The position numbers were made by a program, and so were the translations under genes. Of a stretch of 64,000 nt of DNA, positions 30,080 through 39,390 are shown piece after piece. Under the pieces are notes generated by a model. It was given only the letters and a program-made list of their open reading frames with translations, was not told the DNA's origin and searched no databases. The number at the start of each line of letters is the position of its first letter. The stretch's first letter is position 1. The DNA is from Paracoccus methylovorus (GTDB lineage Bacteria; Pseudomonadota; Alphaproteobacteria; Rhodobacterales; Rhodobacteraceae), in NCBI RefSeq assembly GCF_016919705.1, contig NZ_CP070368.1:1984001-2048000 (forward strand). The letters are read 5' to 3'.

Positions 30080-30634
30080 TCATTCAGCGTTCTGATCATC
30101 GGACTCTATTCTATAGACAGATCCCCTGCCCGTGACCCGTTCGGAACCGATATGCAGGCCCAGCTTCTTCTTGAGGGCACCTGAGATCGCACCGCGAACA
30201 GTGTGAGCCTGCCAGCCTGTCTCGGCAACGATCTCGGAAATTGCCGCGCCTTCAGGGCGCCGAAGCATTGCAATGAGCATTGCCTGCTTGGTGCCCGTGC
30301 GCGGCGTCGGCTGTCGCGCCTCCGGTGCCTTCGTCGCGTGTTGGTGGATCGCAACCACGGTTTTCACCACCACCGGTTCGATCCCGATGGCCAACAAGCC
30401 AGCATCCGTCACCACCAGCGTGGTGCCATGGCCATCGCCAGTTTCGCGCCAGAGCGGTTCATTTCGCCGCAGGTTGGCGTCAACCTCCTGCAGCCAGCCG
30501 TGTTCAATCATCTTGGTGACTGCCATCTTCGCTGCTGCACCGGCCAGCCCCTTGGGCAGCGGCAGGGCGATGTTTTCAGGGCGCTGGGCTCCCGCGCTGA
30601 GGATGATGGTCTGAGTTTCGGTGAGCTTCGTCAT
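30080..30634 (-). CDS. DUF3489 domain protein
   Basis: A 184-aa protein, started at the ATG at 30634 (MTKLTETQTIILS). The C-terminal half, TKQAMLIAMLRRPEGAAISEIVAETGW then HTVRGAISGALKKKLG, is the winged-helix-like DUF3489 domain common in phage and mobile regions of alphaproteobacteria. Its start region overlaps the truncated portal frame on the opposite strand, showing that two elements have been joined here. Probably a DNA-binding protein. Confidence 0.78.
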   Translation of the reverse strand: MTKLTETQTIILSAGAQRPENIALPLPKGLAGAAAKMAVTKMIEHGWLQEVDANLRRNEPLWRETGDGHGTTLVVTDAGLLAIGIEPVVVKTVVAIHQHATKAPEARQPTPRTGTKQAMLIAMLRRPEGAAISEIVAETGWQAHTVRGAISGALKKKLGLHIGSERVTGRGSVYRIESDDQNAE

Positions 30635-30639
30635 GGCGG

Positions 30640-31772
30640 GGTTCCTGTCAGGCGAGGTGTTCATCCGCATCCGGCCGCGCCGGGCCGAGGACGGTCTGAC
30701 CGTGCCCCTTCAGCTGCAGATGCTGCCCGCCGAAATGCTGCCCTTGGATATGAACCGCACCCTTCCCGGTGCGGGACTGATCCGTCAGGGCATCGAGTTC
30801 GACGGAATCGGCCGACGTGTTGCCTATCACTTCCTGCGCCGTCACCCGGGCGATCTGACCGATCCCGGCCTCGCGGGCGAAACCGTGCGTGTCCCGTCCG
30901 CCGACGTGATCCATGTGCTGGACCCGGTCGAGGCTGGCCAGCTGCGCGGCGTGTCGCGGTTTGCGGCCGCTATCGTCAAGCTGTTCACGCTGGACCTCTA
31001 TGACGACGCCGAGCTGGAGCGGAAGAAGATCGCGGCGATGTTCGCGATGTTCATCACCTCGCCCGCGCCGGAAACGCCACTGGAACCGACCGACGAGGAT
31101 CTCGAGGTCGAACCCGGCCAAGTGGTGCGGCTCGATCCAGGCGAGGATGTCTCGACCCCGGCGACGCCAGACTCGGGCGGAACCTATGAGCCGTTCCAGT
31201 ACCGCACACTGCTGCAGATCGCGGCCGCGCTGGGCGTGCCCTATGGCTATCTGACCGGCGACACGGCGAAGGGCAACTTCTCGAACACCCGGATTTCTCT
31301 GATCGAATTCCGCCGTCGGATATCCGCCTGGCAGCATGGGGTGCTGGTTTATCAGCTTTGCCGCGCCGTCTGGGTGCGCTGGATGGACACCGCCGTGTTG
31401 TCGGGTTCCCTCGACCTGCCCGGCTACGACAGCCGGCGCCGCCACTATCAGGCCTGCGCCTGGCTACCGACCAAATGGGACTGGATTGACCCGATGAAGG
31501 ACGCCTCGGCCGAGATCCTGCAGATCGAAGCGGGCCTGAAGTCTCGGACGCAAGCCTTGGCGGAACGCGGCTACGACGCGGAACAGGTGGACCGTGAAAT
31601 CGCCGCCGAACGGAAACGCGAAGCGGCGCTGGGCCTAGACTTCCGGCGGCCGGGGTCACCCGCGCAGGGGCCGGGTGAAGGCACGGCGAAAGATGCGGAT
31701 CAGGACAGCGCCAAGGACGACGAGGCCGACGACACCGCCGATGAAAAACCCGACCCCAAGGAGGGCGCATGA
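30640..31772 (+). pseudogene. Phage portal protein (lambda type), 5'-truncated
   Basis: The frame begins inside the protein at FLSGEVFIRIRPRRAEDG and continues through QLQMLPAEMLP, HVLDPVEAGQLRGVSRFA, LQIAAALGVPYGYLTGD and NFSNTRISLIEFRR to a charged tail. These are hallmarks of lambda-like portal proteins, which form the ring through which DNA enters the head. About the first 130-150 residues are absent. The open frame has a start at 30621, but that part overlaps DUF3489. The stop overlaps the next gene in an ATGA, the ancestral phage order. Confidence 0.82.
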
Positions 31773-32335
31773 TGCACCACGCGCAAATCGCCCAGCGCGC
31801 CTTCAACACGCCGTTGATGGTCGACCCGGCCAAGGCGCTGGCCTTCCTGTCTGGGTTGGGGCCGCGCATCACCGGACAGGAAATAACCTTCCATGGCGTT
31901 GACGCGGACGTTTCCGATCAGACTGCAGTTGCTCTTCCAGCCCGGGCCTCGCTCTTCGGCAATGATCTCGCCCAGCGCCATCAGCGAAACGGCTCTCAGC
32001 CCTTTGCGGTGGTCGATGGCATCGCCGTGATCGAAATCGCGGGAACGCTGGTTCATCGCGGCGCATGGATCGGGCAATCCTCGGGTTTGACCTCATACGA
32101 GGGCATCGCCGCACAGCTGCAGGCAGCTGTCGCGGATCCCGGCGTTCGTGGCATCGCGCTGGACATCGACAGCTTCGGCGGCGAGGTCGCCGGGGCCTTC
32201 GATCTGGCGGATCGCATGCGGGCCGCCCGGGCGCAGAAACCGGTGCACGCATTTGTCGCCGAACATGCTCTGTCGGCTGGCTATGTCCTCGCCTCCCAGG
32301 CCGACCGCACCTGTGGTGGAATACAGCGCCGATGA
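31769..32335 (+). pseudogene. Phage S49 head-maturation protease, 3'-truncated
   Basis: Starts normally after the portal gene. The S49/SppA-like core is visible: FAVVDGIAVIEIAGTLVHRG, ALDIDSFGGEVAGAFDLADR, and the catalytic-serine region ALSAGYVLASQADR. Sequence identity to the family then breaks and the frame closes at 32335 with CGGIQRR. The lysine half of the Ser-Lys dyad is therefore lost. An unrelated frame (SADDQALAADEVKALQEGA, about 32310-32443) follows the break. Confidence 0.8.
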
Positions 32336-32575
32336 TCAGGCGCTTGCCGCTGATGAGGTGAAGGCGCTGCAAGAGGGCGCGCTGATTGTCCAGATGCTTG
32401 CCGATTATGTTGTTCTGCGCGACCAAGCAAAGGCGTGCCGGTGAAGCAAAAGACCTGCAACGCGCAGTTGAAGGCTTAACTCTTTGAAATGGTGTATGAG
32501 CAACGCAGAAATCGAAAAACAGTCAATCCATGTAATCTGCATGAACAGCAGCTCTGGCCGAGACGGCTGCGCGAT

Positions 32576-33529
32576 TTATTGGTCATTTCGATAAGTGTTC
32601 AATGCCTGTTCAAGGTTTGGGACACCGACGCGACGGCGTTCTTTCCGTTTTGGTATGTCGTTGAGCCACCGGACCAGATCGCCTTCAAGTTCCGGGTGTT
32701 GGGCGAGTTTGAAGCGGTAGTGTGTAAAAAAGAATGTACGCAGCGCACGCATTAGAATTTGATCGTTTCCGCGACGGATCAGCACTGTGCGCGAAGGTGA
32801 TGCAGCGAAGCTATCCCGGTTCGCGAGGACAGCCTTGAGCTCGTGTGCGCTATCAGGGGGCGACAGACGGCAAAGGTCGGTCGCGACATATTTGACGATC
32901 CGAGTGTAGAGAAGGTGATCGTCAAAAGTGGCTGCATCGAACCGGTGCGGAGCATCGAGGCTATATTCTTCTGTTACCAGATCGCGATATCCGACGACTT
33001 TATTGTGCTCGGCAAGCAAACGCGTAGTCTCGACACCTGAATGCGCTGCGTAATTGCGTAACAACCGGTAGTATTCGAGCAAGTCGTATCGCTCGCGACC
33101 TATTCTCTTTTTGTTCAGATCAAATCCACCGTCGATGGATGCCAAAGTATACTTGAGGTCAGACTCACCATCTTGGCGGCTACGCCACTGGCGGCCTAGC
33201 GCAAGCTGCTCACGCCGGAATCGTTCCAGGAAATCCTCAAAGTAGCGCGAAGTGCCGACGAGCAGCAGCCTCGCCAAATGAGACGGCAACCCGTTCAGGT
33301 CCACGAATCGCGTTGGAATCCTGTATTTTCGAGCCAACCCAAGTCCGAACTCGGCCGGGTCGTCGCACTTGGATGTTGTTTCAGAGAGATATCGGGCGGA
33401 GATCGTAAGCGCAGCTGCTAGTCCGTCAATAGCGCCGAGTTCAGCGACCAGAGTTCGATAGCTGTCAAATATGAAGGGTATGTCCTGACGTGGCTGCTTA
33501 GTCCTTGGCAGCCGAACCGCATCGTCCAT
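32576..33529 (-). CDS. Hypothetical protein with HEPN-like RNYAAH motif
   Basis: Unrecognised 317-aa protein, mostly helical and rich in Arg, Leu and Asp, started at the ATG at 33529. It contains [15 protein letters not shown], where Arg158 and His163 fit the Rx4H motif of HEPN nucleases; the surrounding helices suit that fold. A conserved-looking N-terminal domain (about 20-110) and basic C-terminus (KRKERRR) flank it. GC content is lower than in chromosomal genes. Together with the upstream gene it lies inside phage remnants. An RNA-cleaving abortive-infection or toxin role is inference. Confidence 0.5.
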   Translation of the reverse strand: MDDAVRLPRTKQPRQDIPFIFDSYRTLVAELGAIDGLAAALTISARYLSETTSKCDDPAEFGLGLARKYRIPTRFVDLNGLPSHLARLLLVGTSRYFEDFLERFRREQLALGRQWRSRQDGESDLKYTLASIDGGFDLNKKRIGRERYDLLEYYRLLRNYAAHSGVETTRLLAEHNKVVGYRDLVTEEYSLDAPHRFDAATFDDHLLYTRIVKYVATDLCRLSPPDSAHELKAVLANRDSFAASPSRTVLIRRGNDQILMRALRTFFFTHYRFKLAQHPELEGDLVRWLNDIPKRKERRRVGVPNLEQALNTYRNDQ

Positions 33530-33709
33530 AGGTTGTTCTCGTGCTGAATATACTTCGAGGTTACCGGTATTCACCGAGATCCGATAGCGACTTTCGCATC
33601 CAGAATTTCGTGCGCGTACCACCGACGACTTTTCTCAGGAATTTTCTTGGGGAGCGTTCCACTTCCCTACTGTCGGCTTTGGGCCAGCTTCGTCTGAATT
33701 GTTGGACAT

Positions 33710-34618
33710 TTAGTCGGATGGGTGAACCACCGTCCCAGCCTCTACCACCCGAACGGTCTCGTTCACCGGCCCCAACCCTCGAACGTGCGCTTTGCGCCAG
33801 CTCGCTCCCTTGGCGGTCCGCATGTAATGCCCGCGAACCCGATGGGCCCGACGTCGGGCACCTCCGACACCGCCCTCTTCGTCATCAACCGCCTGCAGGT
33901 GCAGCCTGCCTTGGACGTTCACCCGGATCCTAGTCACGACCGGTGGCGCCCCAACGGGAAGCGCCCCGGCTCGTTCCATACGCCGCCGCTCCGGGCGAGA
34001 GAACATCGGCTCGTCATTGGCATCGAGAGGCCCACCCTTCGCGGCGATCAAGTGCATCGCCCCGACGGCGTTCAAGATCGCCCAGCCAGTTTGCGGGAAC
34101 GCTTCACCAAAAAACTGACTGACCCGTTCATCCTGGGTTCCCTCATATTTGCTGATGAACCGTGGAGAGGTAAAAGGATCGGCCCGCATATCGAGCTTCC
34201 CGTCAGCATCCACCGTCAAAAATAGCAAGGGCTCAATCAACGGCTCACCGCTCGGCCGGTGAAGACTACAAACAAGAATTTTTCCGACAACCTTCTGGAT
34301 CAGGACACCAGATTGGCTGCGCGTTTCGCCGATATCCTCCTCGAATTCCATCCAGACCGAGTCAAACGGCAGCGGTGCCTCGAGGAGCAGCGGGCCGAAA
34401 TCCTCGACAAGCTTCACGCCGGTCTGGACTGTGGCGATCAGGTCGAGCGCAGCTGGTTCAATGACGAATGGTTTGGCACGATAAGCCAGATCACGGACCA
34501 TCTTGACCCGCCTGTAGCGCTCCTCTTGATCATCGCTGTGCAGCTTCATGAGAAATGGGTCCGACGCCGGGTCCGCCAAATGCCTGTCGTAGATTTCTCT
34601 AACCATCTTGAGAAGCAC
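33710..34618 (-). CDS. Hypothetical mobile-element protein
   Basis: A 302-aa protein that I do not recognise by family name. It starts MLLKMVREIYDRHL and has a mixed alpha/beta central part. A highly basic C-terminal segment, RRRAHRVRGHYMRTAKG then WRKAHVRGLGPVN, resembles the tails of hypothetical proteins carried on alphaproteobacterial phages and plasmids. It is upstream of and codirectional with the RNYAAH protein (180-nt gap), so the two may form a unit. Confidence 0.5.
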   Translation of the reverse strand: MLLKMVREIYDRHLADPASDPFLMKLHSDDQEERYRRVKMVRDLAYRAKPFVIEPAALDLIATVQTGVKLVEDFGPLLLEAPLPFDSVWMEFEEDIGETRSQSGVLIQKVVGKILVCSLHRPSGEPLIEPLLFLTVDADGKLDMRADPFTSPRFISKYEGTQDERVSQFFGEAFPQTGWAILNAVGAMHLIAAKGGPLDANDEPMFSRPERRRMERAGALPVGAPPVVTRIRVNVQGRLHLQAVDDEEGGVGGARRRAHRVRGHYMRTAKGASWRKAHVRGLGPVNETVRVVEAGTVVHPSD

Positions 34619-35060
34619 GGGCCATTTCTCCTACGGTTGCATTATCGCGCATGAGCGTGACGCTTGGACAAAATCATCCCCTGATTGACCTGAGAGTTTC
34701 AAGCGTCAAACTGACAGTTGCACATTCCTCTGGATGTCTTCTGACCTCTGATCCGGCATTTGACTATGGCGCAGACCTGTAGGGTTTGCCGTGGCATTGC
34801 TTGGCTGGTCATGTGGGGAAATCCGGCCACACAGCAAGAATAGAGCTTGATAGGGAGGAATGACCGATCATAGCGGGTCGGCCGAAAGGGTCGGTTTCAT
34901 TTTCATCCTGCCGGGCGAGTGCGGGTAGACCGTCAAGCAAGCGGCGCACCCACCTTCATGCGGAGAATAGCAGTGGCAATCTCCGCACTTCTTGCGGCGT
35001 TAATTCTTGCGGATTCGGCGAATAGGATGCATTATCGCCGCATCTGGCGCGGAGTTTACG
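34619..35060 (+). other. 442-nt gap between accessory genes
   Basis: No convincing gene. It holds a 22-codon frame with a good ribosome-binding site (ATG about 34859), which I do not call. The 80 nt before the Fic start are AT-richer and contain an imperfect inverted ATTCGGCGAAT/ATTATCGCCGCAT arrangement that could be the Fic promoter or operator. Confidence 0.4.
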
Positions 35061-36158
35061 ATGTACATCTGGGAGAGGTCAGACTGGCCGACACTGACCT
35101 GGCGCGATGGCAGCATCGCGACACCGCTGGCGGCGGTGCGTCACGATCAGGGTCGCCTGATCGGCCGGATGGAATCCCTTGGGTTCAAGCTGCGCGAAGA
35201 AGCGGTGCTGCAGACTCTCACGCAGGATGTGCTCAAGACCAGCGAGATCGAAGGCGAGGCGCTGGACGCCACACAGGTCCGCTCATCGCTTGCAAGACGC
35301 CTTGGCATCGATATCGGCGCCCTGCCCCCGACCGACCGCAACGTTGAGGGCATCGTCGAGGTAATGCTGGATGCGACCCGGAATTACACTGCACCGCTGA
35401 CGGCAGAGCGCTTGTTCGGTTGGCATGCCGCCCTGTTCCCGACCGGGCGCAGCGGCATGACACGGATCCGCGTCGGCGATTGGCGCGACGACAGTTCGGG
35501 GCCCATGCAGGTAGTGTCGGGACCGGTCGGCCGAGAGCGGGTGCATTTCGCGGCACCTCCGGCTGACAGGGTCCCGGTGGAGATGGACGCGTTCCTGGCA
35601 TGGTTCAATGCACCCCTGTCCACCGATCCGGTGATCAAGGCGGCTCTGGCGCATCTGTGGTTCGTGACCATCCACCCGTTCGAGGATGGCAACGGCCGCA
35701 TCGCCCGCGCCATCGCCGATTTGGCGCTTGCGCGATCCGAGGCCAGCCCGCAGCGGTTCTACAGCATGTCGGCGCAGATCCGGATCGAACGGTCAGACTA
35801 TTATGATGAGCTGGAGCGCACCCAGAAAGGCGCGACGGATGTGACGGAGTGGCTGACCTGGTTTCTCGCCTGCCTTGGCCGGGCGATCCACGATGCTGAT
35901 GGCGTCCTGGCAACAGTCATGGCCAAGGCCCAGTTCTGGGAACGCGCCGCAGCGCTGGCGCTGAACGAACGCCAGATCAAGATCCTGAACCGACTGCTTG
36001 ACGGTTTCGAGGGCAAGATGACATCGTCCAAATGGGCGACCATCGCGAAGTGCTCACAAGACACCGCGAACCGCGACATCGCGGCATTGCTGGATCTGGG
36101 GCTTCTTCGCAAAGGGGAAGCTGGTGGCCGCAGCACGAGCTATGAGCTTGTGATCTGA
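35061..36158 (+). CDS. Fic family protein with N-terminal inhibitory motif
   Basis: Predicted AMP-transferase of 365 aa that modifies a target hydroxyl, started at ATG 35061 after GGAG. The inhibitory helix motif TSEIEG (residues 60-65, Glu64) precedes the Fic core, making it a self-inhibited class II Fic. The active-site HPFEDGNGR (205-213) is complete. A C-terminal winged-helix domain (SKWATIAKCSQDTANRDIAAL) suggests DNA binding and autoregulation. The target is unknown. It stands immediately before a tRNA-Met-end scar. Confidence 0.88.
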   Translation: MYIWERSDWPTLTWRDGSIATPLAAVRHDQGRLIGRMESLGFKLREEAVLQTLTQDVLKTSEIEGEALDATQVRSSLARRLGIDIGALPPTDRNVEGIVEVMLDATRNYTAPLTAERLFGWHAALFPTGRSGMTRIRVGDWRDDSSGPMQVVSGPVGRERVHFAAPPADRVPVEMDAFLAWFNAPLSTDPVIKAALAHLWFVTIHPFEDGNGRIARAIADLALARSEASPQRFYSMSAQIRIERSDYYDELERTQKGATDVTEWLTWFLACLGRAIHDADGVLATVMAKAQFWERAAALALNERQIKILNRLLDGFEGKMTSSKWATIAKCSQDTANRDIAALLDLGLLRKGEAGGRSTSYELVI

Positions 36159-36230
36159 GGGGTTCGCAGCCGGGCTCCATGCCACTCTCAAAACGTTGAC
36201 ATGGCGTTGACACAAAATGCACAAGCAAAA

Positions 36231-36250
36231 AGCCGCCCTTGCGGACGGCT
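36231..36250 (-). terminator. Terminator hairpin of the tRNA-Met scar
   Basis: On the minus strand AGCCGTCC/GGGCGGCT forms a stem followed by TTTTTGC, a classical tRNA-type terminator, 29 nt downstream of the encoded CCA of the tRNA-Met fragment. Confidence 0.7.
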
Positions 36251-36278
36251 CATAACTTCTTGATATATTTGTCAGATT

Positions 36279-36326
36279 TGGTTGCGGGGACAGGATTTGA
36301 ACCTGTGACCTTCAGGTTATGAGCCT
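36279..36326 (-). other. 3' end of an initiator-type tRNA-Met (attachment-site scar)
   Basis: The minus strand reads AGGCTCATAACCTGAAGG, then the T arm with GGTTCAAATCC, ending CCGCAACCA. This is the 3' 48 nt of tRNA-Met from the anticodon stem to CCA, with anticodon CAT. The 5' half is absent. Integrating elements leave exactly such duplicated tRNA ends, so this is most likely one boundary of an integrated island. Confidence 0.82.
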
Positions 36327-36743
36327 TGTTGAGATAATCTTGCGTGTCGTTTGAGATAGATAGCCATGTCGCATAAAAAATTATCGCAATAAGATCATAC
36401 AGTTGGCTGCTGCCTTGAGATACTGACCCATGTCGTCCGACATTCCTTATATGACAATTAGTTACGGCAAATTGCCTTTAAGGTGGTTCGGGCGCTGACC
36501 TGCCCGTGAGGGATAATTCTGCGCCACTGGAATGGCTCCGAATCTCCCTCTGCCGCGCCCTGAGCCAACCTGCCACAATTACCTGGGATTCGTCGCAAAA
36601 CCAGACGCCGCAATACCCGCAAAGTGGCAGCCATGCGCACAAAGTTGGCACGAAACGGGCTCGGGCCGATCCGACGCGGAATAAACGGCAAATGGCGGGG
36701 GTTTGATTTGCCTCGGCACAGTCGCAGAACATAAGTTGGCCGC

Positions 36744-37412
36744 ATGAGCGCCATTGGACACATCCACCGACCCTACAGTCGCGCCGAGCGTCTCAGCGAT
36801 GGCGTGGTCCATGTCCTGGGCGTGGCACTTGCAGCCATAGCGGTCCCCACCCTGATCACGCTGACCGCCCTATCCGGCGCAGGAGGGGCGGCAATCGTCG
36901 GCGTATCGGTCTATGGCACTACGTTGATCCTGATGCTCAGCTTCTCGGCGCTGTGCAACATGGTGGACAGCCCAAGATGGGCGGGCTTGCTCAGGCGGCT
37001 GGATCATTCGGCCATCTATGTGAAAATTGCAGGCACCTACACGCCGTTCACGCTGCTTTCCGCGGGTCAGGCGCCCGGGTTGCTTGTCGGGTTGTGGACT
37101 GCGGCGGCCTTTGGCTTGTCGATGAAAATGGTGGCCCCGGCGCGGCTGAGATGGTTCGCACTGGCACTTTATCTGGCGATGGGTTGGGCGGCGCTTTACG
37201 CTGGCGGGCAGATGCTGGCCAGCCTTCCCGGATCGGTGCTCGTGCTGATGCTGGTCGGCGGCAGCATATATACCATCGGTGTGGTGTTCTTCCTTCTGGA
37301 GCGCCTGCCCTTTCACAACACGATCTGGCATGTCTTCGTGCTGGCGGGCAGCGTGCTGTTCTTTATCGCGGTCGCACAATGCATCGCGCATATCCCGGCA
37401 GATAACTTCTGA
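36744..37412 (+). CDS. Hemolysin III / PAQR-like membrane protein
   Basis: Integral membrane protein of 222 aa with seven hydrophobic segments. Family landmarks are the N-terminal RAERLSDGVVHVLG, SALCNMVDSP, LDHSAIYVKIAGTYTPFTL and the C-terminal LPFHNTIWHVFVLAG with HxxxxH metal-binding histidines. These belong to the hemolysin III (YqfA/PAQR) family, whose members are putative membrane hydrolases or receptors. A haemolytic function should not be assumed. Confidence 0.88.
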   Translation: MSAIGHIHRPYSRAERLSDGVVHVLGVALAAIAVPTLITLTALSGAGGAAIVGVSVYGTTLILMLSFSALCNMVDSPRWAGLLRRLDHSAIYVKIAGTYTPFTLLSAGQAPGLLVGLWTAAAFGLSMKMVAPARLRWFALALYLAMGWAALYAGGQMLASLPGSVLVLMLVGGSIYTIGVVFFLLERLPFHNTIWHVFVLAGSVLFFIAVAQCIAHIPADNF

Positions 37413-37581
37413 CGACCCAAGGCTTGGCCGCGCCATCGCTTAAAGCCCGCAGATCGGGCAACCGTCCGCCATCAAACCCGGGACCGGGCCGCAAGTCCGG
37501 GACATTCCTTCCAAGCAGCTTGTCTTTTGACCGGCCCGGCTGTTCACTGCCCATAGCAACAACCTGCACGCGAGGGACACA

Positions 37582-37965
37582 ATGATCCGCAATCTGTCTG
37601 CGCTACAGCCGTATGCAATCGGGCTTCTGCGTATCGTCACCGGGCTGCTCTATTTTGAGCACGGAACCCAAAAGCTGTTCAGCTATCCGATCCCGGGCCC
37701 CGAGACACTTTCCGCCCTGTCGCTTGCCTCCGGGCTTTTGGAGGTCATCGGCGGTGCGCTGATCGTCCTTGGCCTGTTCACCCGGCCGGTGGCGTTCATC
37801 CTGTCCGGCCACATGGCTTTCGCCTATTGGATGGTGCATGCGCCCAATGGCTTTTTCCCGGTGGGCAACGGCGGTGACGCGGCCATCATGTTCTGCTTCG
37901 TATTCCTGACACTCGTGACGACAGGTTCTGGCGCATTCTCGCTCGACAATCGTCAAGGCCGCTGA
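37582..37965 (+). CDS. DoxX family membrane protein
   Basis: Small membrane protein of 127 aa with four hydrophobic segments. The family opening is IGLLRIVTGLLYFEHGTQKLF, and SLASGLLEVIGGALIVLG, GHMAFAYWMVHAPNGFFPVGNGGD follow. DoxX proteins occur in membranes and some take part in redox complexes; the specific role is unknown. It stands alone between the hemolysin III gene and the metal transporter. Confidence 0.88.
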   Translation: MIRNLSALQPYAIGLLRIVTGLLYFEHGTQKLFSYPIPGPETLSALSLASGLLEVIGGALIVLGLFTRPVAFILSGHMAFAYWMVHAPNGFFPVGNGGDAAIMFCFVFLTLVTTGSGAFSLDNRQGR

Positions 37966-38334
37966 GAGCTTTCCCGTCCCTCGGACCACGCCGAGGGACG
38001 ACGCATTATTTATCCTCACGGATCATGGGCATCGTCTGGGTTGGTCCCGGCTTTGCCCAATCTTTCGTAACATGGCGGGCCCGCATCCTTTGACCGGGAT
38101 GCGCGTGCGCTGCGGATCCGTCGGTCCATCGGCAGACGGGGTTTCCGCACGCCCCGGGCAATATGCCGCAATAGACCCTTGCTTCCATTTCGTTATGCTT
38201 GAACAAATATAACGATTCGCCGAAACATTAAGGGGCGGAATGACGATTCGTATCGGCACAGGGTTGGTCAGGGCACGGATAAAGCACCGGTTTTCGTCCA
38301 ACAACTCTTGTCGCCCACAATCAAGGTGACGCGA
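37966..38334 (+). other. 369-nt leader region of the metal-transport operon
   Basis: No gene. It carries the ModE-like inverted repeat (separate entry) about 120 nt before the permease start, in an AT-rich patch suitable for a promoter. The rest shows no recognisable riboswitch. Confidence 0.5.
38190..38215. promoter_or_regulatory. Candidate ModE (molybdate) operator
   Basis: A 7-bp inverted repeat TCGTTAT...ATAACGA with 12 nt between the CGTTAT and ATAACG arms. From memory, the E. coli modA operator has the same arms and the same 12-nt spacing. It lies in an AT-rich promoter-like patch upstream of the FecCD-type importer. The match was judged by eye. Confidence 0.6.
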
Positions 38335-39390
38335 ATGCTCGGGCCGGCCTCTATCGAATCGCCGCATCCGGCGGCGCAGCCAATGCGTCGGCAACGGACG
38401 GTGGTTCCTGTGCTGGGGCTGACGCTTTTGGGACTGGCGGTACTTTCCCTGGGATTGGGCCGGGTCTCCATACCACCCGGCACGGTTCTTGCGGTACTGG
38501 TCGCGCAAATATGGGAAATCCCCGCGGATTGGACGCCGGCCGTCGAGCAGATCGTGGTTCATGTCCGGCTGCCGCGCATTTTGGCCGCGATGTTGGTGGG
38601 GGCAGCGCTGGCCGCAGCGGGGGCAGCCTATCAGACGTTGTTTCGCAACCCTATCGTGGCACCGGACGTGCTGGGGGTGTCGGCTGGGGCGGGATTCGGC
38701 GCTTCGCTTGCGGTGACGCTGAATCTGGGTGCATGGGCGATTCAGGCGGGTGCTTTCGCCATGGGGCTTTGCGCGGTGGGGCTGGTCTTTGCCGTGGGTC
38801 AGGCCATAAATCGCCATTCGCTGATCGTGCTGGTGCTTGTCGGTGTGGTGATCGCGGCCTTTTTTCAGGCGCTGATCTCGGTGCTGAAGATCATAGCCGA
38901 CCCGGTGGATGTGCTTCCGGCAATCACCTTCTGGCTGCTGGGAGGGCTGAACCGGGTCACATCTGCCGACCTGCCCCTGGTGGCGATGCTGATCGGGCTG
39001 GCGCTGAGTGTGCTTTACGCTCTGCGTTGGCAGGTCAACGTGATGAGCGTCGGCAGCGAAGAGGCACGGATGCTTGGCGTGGACGTCGGCGCGATCCGTC
39101 TTGCATTGATCCTGTCGGCCACGCTGATGTCCGCAGCGGCGGTTTCGATCGCTGGAATCGTCGGTTGGGTGGGGCTGGTCGTGCCGCATATCGCCCGGCT
39201 GCTCGTCGGCTCGTCCTTTGAGCGATTGCTGCCCGTATCGGCGCTGACCGGTGCATTGTTCCTGCTGCTGGTGGACAACCTGTCGCGCGGCGCCACCACA
39301 ATGGAGATACCGTTGGGCATCACCGCCAGCGTGATCGGCGCACCACTGTTTCTGCTGTTGCTGTTGCGCACAAAGGCAGGCTGGTCATGA
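38335..39390 (+). CDS. FecCD-type ABC transporter permease
   Basis: Inner-membrane permease of 351 aa, started at ATG 38335 with AAGGTGA upstream; a TTG at 38308 is less likely. About ten membrane segments are visible, with family landmarks RLPRILAAMLVGAALAAAG, NPIVAPDVLGVSAGAGFG and the late GWVGLVVPHIARLLVG and DNLSRGA. Such permeases import iron siderophores, haem, B12 or, in MolABC, molybdate and tungstate. The ModE-like site upstream favours an oxyanion. The stop overlaps the ATPase start (ATGA). Confidence 0.92.
   Translation: MLGPASIESPHPAAQPMRRQRTVVPVLGLTLLGLAVLSLGLGRVSIPPGTVLAVLVAQIWEIPADWTPAVEQIVVHVRLPRILAAMLVGAALAAAGAAYQTLFRNPIVAPDVLGVSAGAGFGASLAVTLNLGAWAIQAGAFAMGLCAVGLVFAVGQAINRHSLIVLVLVGVVIAAFFQALISVLKIIADPVDVLPAITFWLLGGLNRVTSADLPLVAMLIGLALSVLYALRWQVNVMSVGSEEARMLGVDVGAIRLALILSATLMSAAAVSIAGIVGWVGLVVPHIARLLVGSSFERLLPVSALTGALFLLLVDNLSRGATTMEIPLGITASVIGAPLFLLLLLRTKAGWS

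Larger units (their letters stand above)
36159..36743. other. 585-nt non-coding junction between phage debris and chromosome
   Basis: Contains a terminator hairpin and a tRNA-Met 3'-end copy (separate entries), then AT-rich sequence to about 36480 and GC-richer sequence to the next gene. No open frame in it has family character. Confidence 0.55.

Noticed and set aside
36279..36326. Functional tRNA-Met
   Set aside because: Only the 3' part is present; acceptor 5' strand and D arm are missing.
27261..36326. Island bounded by a direct repeat of tRNA-Lys
   Set aside because: I saw no copy of the tRNA-Lys 3' end at the far side; the scar found there is tRNA-Met.
36458..36763. 101-codon minus-strand frame before the hemolysin III gene
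   Set aside because: No ribosome-binding site or domain character, and it extends into the start of the neighbouring gene.
38190..38215. Fur or Irr box upstream of the FecCD-type importer
   Set aside because: The arms CGTTAT/ATAACG do not fit the Fur or Irr consensus as I know them, whereas they fit ModE.
38023..39189. 388-codon frame opposite the permease
   Set aside because: Shadow of the FecCD-type permease, with His/Arg/Gln-rich composition.
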